From Dactylellina haptotyla (Eukaryota; Ascomycota; Orbiliomycetes; Orbiliales; Orbiliaceae): 64,000 nt of DNA. The translations under genes were made by a program, and so were the position numbers. The notes beneath the pieces were generated by a model. The model saw only the letters and a program-made list of their open reading frames with translations, had not been told where the DNA came from and did not search any database. Numbering within the stretch: the first letter of the stretch is position 1; each line of letters begins with the position of its first letter. Where the stretch lies: assembly GCA_031310005.1 (NCBI GenBank), contig CM062386.1, forward strand, positions 2,418,001 through 2,482,000. Direction: 5' to 3'. Shown here in pieces: positions 54,605-64,000 of the stretch.

Positions 54605-57600
54605 ATGGCAGATCATGATGTCGAACGCGAATCAGATGGTTCTTCACTCGGAGACGACTGGGAGGAATCTGGCCCCGGGCCCAGCGTCGGCTCTCAAGTC
54701 AAAGGTCCTTCATCTTCTTCATCCGCCCATCCCATGAAGCCACTTCCTCTTCAGAAAAGAAGGTATACCCAGATCAATTTATCGACTGCCCTTTTAAACC
54801 GTTTGGCAAAGCTAATATTCCCTGGTGACTTAAGACGTGTAACCCGAGCTTGCGACACATGCAGAAAGAAGAAGATCAAATGTGACGGCTTGCAGCCATG
54901 CACTCATTGTTCTGTGTACAGCTACGGTAAGTTACCATGCAGGTCCTTTTCTTTCTTTCTTTCAAATCAGTTCAGTTTTGAACCACAAAATCTAGATTCC
55001 CAATCATATATGTATTGGGCCGGGCCGACGATTTGCTTCGGCTTCCAGGCTCCCATCTACCGTTGAGAAAATCCTAACTCAGCAGAGATACACCCTTGCT
55101 CTTGGTGGAGTGGCAAGCTAACCGGAGGTTCGCACGGTTCCCTTGAATATAGAATGCACTTATGATCAACCGTCGAACAGACGTCGAAATCCGACCCCTC
55201 AATATATCGAGGCCTTGGAAGGACGACTCCAACGATTAGATTCATTTTTCAAGACAGTGTTACCGGATATAGATCTCGATCAGCCTGGTTTTGAAGCTGA
55301 GACGCTTCCGAAAATCCAGCAAGCCGTAAAGAAAGCGATTAGCAAAGACACAGCACCTGCTTCATCAGCAGCAACTGGCCAGCCACAGTCAAGTGAAGAG
55401 GCACTTCTTGAAACAATGGTGGAGGCAACAGGAAGACTTGACCTTGATGAATCAGGACGCTTAGATTTTCACGGTCATTCATCTGGATTCACTTACTTGA
55501 CGAAACTCCGAGAACAATTCGGCGATCTTCTCGGCCCGGAAGTTGGAACGAATACACTTTTAAAACTTCGACCCTTTCGACCCTTTCCTACCCAAACTCG
55601 TTCCAATACTGGCTCGCCTAGCAGCAATTATATATCAGAAATGATACCTCTACCTCCCCGAGAAATCGCCAAGGAACTAACTGCGAGCTGCTTGGCAGAA
55701 GCGTTGTTGATGTTTCGTTTTATCCACCGCCCCACTTTCGATAGCCTTGTTGATCGTTTGTACGGCCGTGATTTCGACGATTATGGAAATGAGGAGCATT
55801 CGTTTCTACCAGTATTCTACTTCGTGCTTGCAATTGGTTGCTTATTTACGAGAAAGGCAGGAAAGCTTGGCATATCAAATGTTCAGGAAGAAGGGTTAGT
55901 AACGCCTCATGAAATGCGCGTCTATTGCATTAGGTGCGGGATGCAAGTAGAGCTGACAGGTTTCACATAGTGCCAAGTACTTCGCTGCCGGCAGGAAGCT
56001 AACAGATATCACAGACTGCAGGGATGTGACATCCCTTCAAGGTGTCCTATTAATGATAATTTTCTTACAATCGTCAGCGAAATTGGCGACATGTTATTCC
56101 TACATTGGGATTGCTGTCAGTGCTTCTTTCAGGCTTGGCTTGCATCGGAAAATTCCATTCCCCGACCCCATAGAGGCAGAAGTTAGGAAGAGAATATTCT
56201 GTACCATTCAGAAAATGGACATATCTATCAGTGCTTTGATTGGTTTGCCCAGGATGATCCATGACGAGGATATCGATCAAGAATACCCCACAGAAGTCGA
56301 TGACCAGTACATTACAAAGGATGGGGTCACACCAGGGATCGTAGGCGAACCAAATACCACATCGGCAGCCAACGCTCACACCAGACTAGTGCAGATTCTA
56401 GCAAAGGTGATAAAAAAAATATACCCCATTAAAGGCGTACAAACTAGCAACCGTTCAAACCGCGCTGGTTATATGATAAGCTATACAGTTGTTCGTGAGA
56501 TCGAGCAAGATTTAGAAAAGTGGCAGGAGAGTCTGCCACTCTACCTCCGTAGAGGCGATGATTCTCCTCCCCACTTTTTAAGGTGCGTTCCAGGTGTTGA
56601 CAGCCCCGTTGATAACCCATATTGGGACTCTACTAATGCTTACTAGGTCGCAATATTTGCTCCAGATTTCTCTTGCACATGTAAAAATGATGCTATACAG
56701 ACCCTTTATACATTATGTTGCGCAACCAAGAGACGGTAGAGTTCGGGACGAACGTCCGTTTGCAAGTGCAGCCGCTTGTATAAACACCTGTCGAGAAATT
56801 GTACATCTTTGCCAACAGATGAAAGATAAGGAAATCCTAAGCGGTGCTTATTGGTTCCTTATATACACAACGTTTTTTTCTGTCCTCTCGCTATTATATT
56901 TCGTTCTCGAGAATATTACACATCCAGATGCGCCAGCAGTCCTTCGAGATGCTACAATCGGCAAGGAATGTATTTTCTCGCTCAAAGAGTCTAGCATGGC
57001 GGGGGAGCGGTGCTCCATAGCCCTCAAGGTGAGCAACTTCATACATATTTCCTGCTGTAGGTACATCTATTGAGCTAACTTAAAGCTTGCCCAGCCACTC
57101 TTCGAACAACTTCCAAATCGCCTACGCGAAGGTTTTGGTAAAGCGCAAACTAAGAAGCGTGGAAGGGCTGCATCTCCTGCGCTGGTAGGTACTGGAGCGC
57201 AGCAACAACCAGTGACGGAAGGTTTCACACTTTCTGGGAACCAATCACCTACCAGGTCTAATACATTTCCTGTCACCACATCCAAATCACTTCCTGGTTC
57301 AACGATGGCGAGGCCATCCATTAACCTACCGGACGCCGCCAGACGAAGCTCCAACGACAGTCTGACGTTTAGCCATGAGATGCTCTCCCCAACTCACACA
57401 TCAGACCCCCAAGATTCACGGCATTCACTACAACAGCATCTCGGCGGATTTACGGGAATGCCGGATCTAAATGCTTTGATGTTTCCCGCATCGAACGCAT
57501 TTGCATATGGGAGCCAGGCCATGATGTTCGATGTTCCTATTCCCGGTGAGGGTTCAACTGATCCTTCATTCGGCAGCCGTGATAGCAGGGGAAGTGCAGA

Positions 57601-57943
57601 ATCAGGTCGACACAGCTTCGGGGCTGGGAGTCCCTCTTTTGATAACGTTGAAGTACAACTCTATGGTCCACTTCCGCCTTACGTGTATTCGATTGAGAAC
57701 ACAAACCAAGGCTTTGGAACTACACCAGTAACATATTCCGGTGTCTCAGTCCCAGCCACGGTTGCATCTGGGAGCGACCATAATCAAGTAATGTTTGATA
57801 ATTTCAACCAGAGCATGTCCGATAGGGCACAAGGACAACCAAAATTGAGTAACCAATACCCTGTAAATTTGGACGATTTCCTCAAAATGGGAATGAATGA
57901 CGAGGAATGGGATCCCATTTTTGGAAACCAGAGATCTCACTAA
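54605..57943 (+). CDS. Zn(II)2Cys6 fungal transcription factor
   Basis: Exons 54605-54762, 54835-54926, 55153-55894, 55971-56582, 56647-57028 and 57095-57943 encode about 944 residues. The binuclear zinc cluster (about 54-85) reads RACDTCRKKKIKCDG, QPCTHCSVYSY, then ECTYDQPS, giving the C-x2-C-x6-C and C-x2-C-x6-C spacing. It is followed by a linker and a coiled-coil dimerisation segment (PQYIEALEGRLQRLDSFFKT). A fungal-specific regulatory domain follows (MIIFLQSSAKLATCYSYIGI; SASFRLGLHR; RRIFCTIQ-like region; DDSPPHF). The C-terminus is Ser/Gly/Asn-rich and probably activating. I do not recognise a specific ortholog, so no regulon is named. The sixth cluster cysteine lies on exon 3, after a 226-bp intron. 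The gene is convergent with the MAPKK gene. Confidence 0.85.
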
Positions 57944-58690
57944 AAGCTGATAATATATTCTACCGTGTTCAGATGTTTTTATGTACATAATACGTACTAG
58001 CTATCGAGAATTTGTATTCGACGAGGTGTTTGCCTTCACTTTTATTCTGAGTCCGGTTAATGGACACGAATGATAATTGTTCTTCTAGAACTGTATACTA
58101 TTTAAGTGATTTTCTCGAAGAAATCTGATGCACCGAGCGAGATTAGGGGTGTCGTCGGCCGTCCATCATTAAAGGGTCGATAAATTTCGCGAGAAACCCA
58201 TGCTTATTAGGTTGCTCGATACTCCTTTTTTAATTGGGGCTTCTGTTATCAGATTTTTAGATGCTAGGTGCTACTTGGATGGTCCCTCGTCGTTTAAATC
58301 GTGCATAAATTGTGAAAACGACGACATAATTACATATATACCCTGATGAAACAATCTAAAGAGATTTGGCTAGACTGCGAAACTCGCCATTATTGGCCAG
58401 AAATACAAATCCCAAAGTTACAAAAATACAACGGAACAAGCAGAGATGTATAAGAAAACATATCGCAGAAACCAAAGCATCCGCTGCAGTCCCATTGAAC
58501 AGATTTAAATGCAACAAACTGAGACCTGCTTCACGTTTTCAACTTCCATAGAAATGGAAATCCAAATCCTGCAAATACCGTGTGGCGCTATAAACAATAA
58601 CATAAATAACCAGATAGTTGGCTAACCCCCAAGAAAACGGGGATTTCCGTGTCTGAGGTTGTCCTTTGATAGGGGCGGCTCGGGAGGTGT
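57944..58690. other. Convergent intergenic region
   Basis: 750 bases of AT-rich 3' sequence between the Zn2Cys6 gene and the MAPKK gene. No gene seen. Confidence 0.6.
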
Positions 58691-60422
58691 CTAATCTTTC
58701 CAGTCCCAAACCTGGGCCAAAAACTTATGCATATTAACTTTTTTCTTTTGCATTTCAACAATCCATGGGTGTTCCAGCATTCTCCATGGCGTAGCCCGCC
58801 TAGTCGTATCCTTTTCAAAACTAAAATTGCAAAATATTGTCAGGAAATCTTCGAGGCAGGGCGAATAATAACATATTTTGTACGCACCAACATTCAATAA
58901 AATATTTGAATGCATCACTCCACTTCACACCCTTTTCGGGTTCGTCTTTTAAGACAGGAATCGGTTGGCGTACGATGTAAGTGAGTAGATCTATCAAGCC
59001 AGCTTGAGGTTGCCGATCTCCGCTTCCATCAGCGGGGAATGGGAATCTGTGCTGTGCTACTTCCAGCAAGGTAACACCGAGTGACCAGACATCCGAGGTG
59101 ATTGTATAAGACATGCCTTGGATGCGTTCGGGCTGCGGTTGCGAAAATCGAGTTAGAATATATTCGGCCCAACTTGGAAGGTCTAATTTCATAATCTTAC
59201 TGCCATGTAGTAGGAAGTCCCGATAAATGTATCTGCGTCTCCCTTGGAGCCCAACAGCTCGCCGGATACTCCAAAATCGCATAGTTTAACAAGACCATTC
59301 CTCGATATTAGTATGTTCGAAGGCTTGATATCTATTTTCGCCGTGTTAACTTGTGTGGACTACTTTACTTCACTCCAGCAGACGGGTGTGTAGTACCTCT
59401 ATGAATGATCTTTTTAGAGCTGAGGTATGTTAACCCTTCCAGGACACCCTCTGCAATTTTGCCCAATACTTTTTCACCAGTTCTTCCTCCTAGACGTTTG
59501 ATTTCTCGATATATTGCGTCGAGGGAGCCGCCCTCGCAATATTCCATCGCAATGGAAATAGTAGATGATGTTTCATCGAAAAATGCACCGTAGTATTGAC
59601 ATATATATGGTGAGCTACAGCCGCGATTGAATTCTAATTCACGCAATATCTGTCGTTTCCTATCCGGATGAGGATCTGTTGTGATGATCTGAAGTTTGAA
59701 TTAGAACCCATATCGTACAGCATTTGAAGCCAAACCCTGGGTAAGAGGAGCAGTTATACCTTTAATGCAAAAAGAGTTTTCCCTCCCTTGAGTTTACACT
59801 TTGTGACAGCGCCACCCGCACCCTCCCCCAAGCTACTGAGTTCCTGAATTCTGCCATCTCTACTGGCAAATCTCCAGCCTTCGTCGTCTAGTTGTTCTAC
59901 ATCCTTCGACTCCATCGCGGCGCGCTTGGCCTCCTCCTCCTCCTTTGAATGGGACGTGTTTGCGGAAAGTCCATCGGGGGAGCCGTTTGTGAACCCCATC
60001 TCCTTACTGGTATAAAGACTGCCCCCAGGTGATCGTTCATGCGTAATATAGCTGTTTGCTGTCAAAGAGGAAGAGCCACTTCTACTCCCACTTGCATCGG
60101 ATGAGCTTCCCGGAACGGGCATGAGCGGAGGAAGACGAGGCCGGCGAGATGAGCTCTGTGATGATGGTACACTTGAGGTTCCCTCTGGGGTCGCAATCTG
60201 AAGCTTGGGCATCTCGGGTTTCGGTGTTGTAGTTAGTCGTAACTTCGGTGGACCTCTTGGCGGGGTGGGTAGAACCTGAGGGACGGGAGAGGCCGAAGGC
60301 GATGCAGCCGACTGGGGGATCGAGAGAGATAACATTGGAGACCGAGCTCCAGAGTTCGGGCGGCTAGCCAAGGTCGGAGCCGTGACTGGTGGTCGTAGGA
60401 GAGGTACTGATGTCGCCGACAT
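58691..60422 (-). CDS. MKK1: MAP kinase kinase of the cell-wall-integrity pathway (Mkk1/2 type)
   Basis: Phosphorylates the Slt2-type MAP kinase downstream of Pkc1 and Bck1 in wall-stress signalling. Exons 60422-59760, 59688-59397, 59331-59201, 59132-58888 and 58820-58691 encode 486 residues. The start [13 protein letters not shown] opens a Pro/Ser-rich regulatory region; the open frame continues upstream but its first ATG is this one. The kinase domain shows the Gly loop [17 protein letters not shown] lysine, [10 protein letters not shown] catalytic loop, CDFGVSG, the activation segment ending [12 protein letters not shown], and SDVWSLG. The C-terminus [12 protein letters not shown] to QVWDWKD is typical of Mkk1/2. 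Intron 2 splits the catalytic loop at HR-D. All kinase residues are intact. Confidence 0.93.
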
Positions 60423-62523
60423 GGTTGGGGGGCCTGGTCGGCCGGAAAGCAAGCTGTTGCCGTTCTGGGGGAGATCTGGCACTTCGCTTATGATTTAGAT
60501 AGCCTACTCCGCGGGGTTCCTACAGCGGAGAGTATAGCGGAGGCTAGGGTAAATGAGTGGATCTATACGAGAGCCGGTTTCAAGTCGAAGGCGAGGAGGT
60601 AGATGAGAGCGGGTGTCTATAGCCTCTCTTTTCCTTCTTCTTCTTCTTCTCCTTCTCCTTCTTCAGAAGGTTTACAAACCCAAGGCAAGCAGGTAGCGAA
60701 CTCCGCGTGCTCTTCAACTCAGCGTGAATGAAAACTAGTGTATTCCCAAATGAGTATATATCTCCACCTCGAGGAAACTGGGGGGGGTTGATGTATAAGG
60801 GCGACGATAGTAACGAAGATGGTGCGTGTAAATCCGGAGTGAGGACGAGGATGGGGGTTGTGAGGAGGAGGTTGATGGTGATGGTGGCGGCGGTTGTGAG
60901 GAGGAGGAGGAGGAGGAGGAGGAGAGGAGAAGTTGGGATTGGCTGATATGAAACAGGACACTGCTGATGTGTTGTGATGATGTTGCTTGACTCCTCTCCC
61001 ACGACAGCTGGCCATCAGCAGGCGGAACCCGACAGACACCCGCGCATTTTATAATTAAATTATAGCCTCCACCCTTCCGGTCAATCGGTGCAAGATACAG
61101 ACAAACAGAAAGACAATATCAAGGCAGAACGCATTCAATTATTTGGGGCGGTTAAAGCTGCTGCTTCGCACCAGAATTGCACAGTACCAACTTAGCTCCA
61201 CAAGACTCGCAAGCTCTCTCTTACCCACAGCTGCGTTTTTATTATTACAATTCTTGCGATGCTTAGAGCACAGTTCTGGCACTGTATCAAGCCCGTGCCA
61301 GTCCCCTTTACGAAGCTATCCTTTTCCGTTTCAATTCGTCCTCTCTCGGGCGCTAACACCTGGTTTCTGAGCACTTGTTTCCCATCGGTGCTTCGTTTAT
61401 GATTGCTCCTACGAGTAGCGAGTGATACATAGTAGTCACTCATGCTCGTTGCCCCACATGGCTAGTCGTCCTTGCCGTTTAGCTCAGCCCATCCCCCATC
61501 CCGAGTGCTTAACCATGAACGTACCCGAGTAAACCCACTCGCTCGAGTAAGTAAGCAAGCATCTCTTCGATATTTCTCGATCATCTATCTGGTACGGCCC
61601 AGTCCTGTCCAGCCCGGCTGGATAGTTCGGGTGGGAGGTGCCGGGGGTGCAGCGCCATGCAGGGTCCAGGTCTGGGAATCCAGACCCGGCCTTGTCTAAC
61701 GTGAATTTTGGCCTCGCCAAGGGTAGCCAGCCCAAAGCCCGCAGAAGATAGAAAGTTCCGGTGGTCCCTTTTTCCAGCTCCGCCAAATCGAGGCTCTTTC
61801 TCCTCAACTTCAGGCGGGCGGGTGGACTGGAGATATCCCACGAAGCATATCTGTCAACAGTCTTATATTAATCTATCATTATCCACCGAAGACCCGGGGA
61901 GAGCAGCCTGTGCATCATCATCTCAGACTACCACGATAGCTGCTCCCGCCTCTCTCTCTCCTTGCTGTTCTGGACTGCTGAACATGTCAGCTGTCCTCCA
62001 GCTCATAGCTCGCCCAATTCTCGCCATTCGAATTATCTCCTCTTCGCGACTGTTGTTTTCGCTTTCCCTGGACGAGTGACCTCGCAAGGCCTAGCCCCTC
62101 CATCCCTCCCTCCTCACCCCCCTCACCCCCCTCAGACTATAGTATTATCGATCGGTCCACGTCGACCTGATATATATCTCCGGGAAGGGGCTGCCACATA
62201 TTTAAATCATGTGCGACAGAGCACCTCACCTGCCAGCACCCAACGCCCTCGCGAACCTCACCACCCGTAAATGCACAAGAGTAGTCCACAACTTCTTAAT
62301 TTCGGAGGAAAATTATTGCAATCTGTATTGATATGAATCCATATTGAAGTCGCAGCCCTCCAAAACCAATCCTTCCCGTTAAACCTTTCGCCAATTATTC
62401 TTTTACCAAGACCGCTCCCGATTTTTTGCCTTCGAATTCCTCAATCTTCTGCGCACCCTTTCCACGCTCCTTGCGAAAAGCGCTGATCTGCAACATTGGT
62501 CGCGCAACGCAGGGTTTCCGAAT
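60423..62523. promoter_or_regulatory. Divergent 2.1 kb promoter region, MAPKK and F-box genes
   Basis: Contains a CTT-rich run (60631-60665) and a GGA-rich run (60898-60925), both close to the MAPKK start and possibly in its leader. CT-rich and C-rich tracts lie near 61940-62130. No supported gene between. Confidence 0.5.
60898..60925. repeat. (GGA)n microsatellite
   Basis: About nine GGA units; on the minus strand, which is the MAPKK sense strand, this is a TCC polypyrimidine run in the promoter or leader. Confidence 0.85.
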
Positions 62524-64000
62524 ATGGCCACTGACGGTACTGTTCAGAACCTCAGCGCCGTAGGCGCCCCCAGCTTGCGCTCTCGAATAACCACTCGCGC
62601 AAGATCCACCCTCACTCGTATCCTTAGAGAACCGCCCCCGAAGCGTAACGACACCCCATTAAATTTCACGGAGCCCACACTACCTTCACAGAATCTTGAG
62701 GTTTCGAATCAGTCCTCATTCGTGAACGAAAGAGACGACGCTCGACCTTGTTCATCCTCTAGCTTCCAGGCATGGCTGCTAAAATTCCGTAATAGCGACA
62801 GAGATTCCGCGTACCTCCCCATTCAAAGCAAACCTATAAATGTTTCACACGGACCAGCCCTTGCCACTGCCCTCCGAAATAGTGGACACTATCAGAACAA
62901 AGAAAAAAGCTACAGAAATTCCCAGGTTGGACATCGAAAAACCCTTGGCATATTTATACATAACGGATTTGGCACAATATTGAGCAATGTTGGTGGTACT
63001 AGTAAATACGATAAAAATCTTGGAATCGGTAGGTTGCTCTTAAACATTTGACTTTTAAAAATATAAAAGGTGAAACGTTAATATTTACAACCCATTTCCT
63101 TTGAATCCTTAGATATAATGACCATTTTCCCCACTGAAATTGTGGCGCATATATTTGCATATTTGGACAGCGAATCCTTGCTTTCTTGCGAATTGGTTTC
63201 ACATTCATGGTACTCGGCGGCAATTTGCTCCCAAGTTTGGAGACATGCTTTTGAGAGAGAATACGGCCAATGGAGTAGCCAGCCATACGGGAGGGATTGG
63301 AAATCAATGTTCGAGGTGAAGTCAACACTTAAGAGACGTTGGCTTAAAGGTCAGGTCAATCCGACCTACCTAAAAGGACACACCGACTCGGTTTATTGTG
63401 TCCAGTTCGACCGGTAATTATTTTCCGTTTCTGGTCGGGATATAGTATCAATCAACTAAAATATCATAAATCCGAAAATAGACAGAAAATCATCACCGGT
63501 TCACGAGATCGAACTATCCGAGTTTGGGATGCTTTGACTGGCCGTTGCATAAAAGTGATTGGAGCCTGTCACGATAATAATCTCCCACTTGGCGCCATTG
63601 GGTACCATAAAGGTTCCGTGCTGTGCCTTCAATTCGACGAGAATATCCTAGTAACAGGGTCGAGCGACCATACATGCATCGTGTATTCGCTGCCCAGTTT
63701 CACACCATTCCTCAAATTGCCTGGTCATAGGATGGGTGTTTTGGATGTTTGTTTCGATGAATCTTATATTGTTTCTTGTTCCAAAGACACATCAATATGT
63801 GTCTGGGATCGAGAGACGGGACTCTTGCTGAACCGGCTACGTGGCCACGAAGGGCCAGTGAATGCTGTGCAGCTACGAGAAAATATACTTGCGAGTGCAT
63901 CAGGCGATGCCAGTATAAAGATTTGGGACATCGAAACAGGCACGTGCACCAAAACCTTTACCGGCCATACCAGGGGACTAGCTTGTATTCAGCTATCGGA
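62524..64000 (+). CDS. F-box/WD40 repeat protein, 3' end beyond the window
   Basis: A substrate adaptor of an SCF ubiquitin ligase. Exons 62524-63028, 63113-63413 and 63482 to the edge are in phase; the frame is open at base 64000. After a disordered N-terminus of about 168 residues, the F-box reads IFPTEIVAHIFAYLDSESLL (about 171-210), with VSHSWYSAAICSQVWR. A linker containing RRWLKGQVNPTYLKGH leads into WD40 repeats. These include ITGSRDRTIRVWDALTGR, VTGSSDHTCIVYS, VSCSKDTSICVWDRETG and ASASGDASIKIWDIETGT, so at least four complete blades are inside the window. The first F-box residues span the exon 1/2 junction. I cannot assign it to a named adaptor such as Met30 or Cdc4; the repeats look distinct. 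The C-terminus is missing only because of the window edge. Confidence 0.88.

Noticed and set aside
60423-60482. Extended start of the MAPKK at 60482
   Set aside because: The first codon of that frame is GTG, not ATG. The first true ATG is at 60422 and gives an N-terminus like that of relatives.

Overview
The window reads as core chromosome of a filamentous ascomycete (Pezizomycotina). Genes are split by many 55-80 bp GT-AG introns with CTRAY-type branch points. The gene set is fungal: sterol C-14 reductase, an MKK1-type MAPKK, PH_6/Mug6-like protein, Zn2Cys6 factor, MATA-type HMG protein and a GPI-anchored wall protein. Several proteins look closest to Leotiomycetes, but that placement is only an impression from recall. 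All homology calls are from recognising protein motifs by eye; no database search was run. Exon boundaries were worked out by hand and checked for phase, so each model given stays in frame.

Layout, left to right. 1-11.5 kb: an HMG-box regulator (+), GINS subunit Psf1 (+) and a very large SulP-STAS-cNMP vacuolar transporter of the Vsb1/YGR125w type (+). 11.5-19.2 kb: a 4.4 kb gene-poor stretch, the PH_6 protein with a probable 0.8 kb leader intron (+), and a small dually lipidated-looking protein (-). 19.7-26.4 kb: splicing helicase PRP5, tRNA 2'-phosphotransferase TPT1 and a secreted GPI-type protein, all on the minus strand. 26.4-34.2 kb: 2.9 kb without a gene, then an intact eight-exon pyruvate decarboxylase (-), a tRNA-Ser(GCU) gene (-) and an MRH-domain sorting receptor (-). 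35-44.3 kb: ERG24 (+) and a FIT/Scs3-type lipid droplet protein (+), convergent with NDUFAF5-type complex I assembly methyltransferase (-) and CLU1/eIF3-associated clustered mitochondria protein (-). 45.2-51.1 kb: a mitochondrial AAA-type NTPase with a degenerate Walker B (-), divergent from a forkhead FHA factor of the Fkh1/2 type (+). 51.1-64 kb: a 3.5 kb gene-free stretch, a Zn2Cys6 factor (+), the cell-wall-integrity MAPKK (-), and an F-box/WD40 protein (+) cut by the window edge.

No coherent novel gene cluster, mobile element, CRISPR array or secondary-metabolite cluster is visible. The genes are housekeeping or regulatory and are mostly independent of each other, although three concern mitochondria (NDUFAF5, CLU1, AAA protein) and three concern lipids or membranes (ERG24, FIT, sorting receptor). 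The least explained items are the small MGCGGS protein with a possible 24-nt exon, the four repeated basic-aromatic motifs in the acidic tail of the PH_6 protein, and the AAA protein with a GC-AG intron and a missing Walker B acidic residue.
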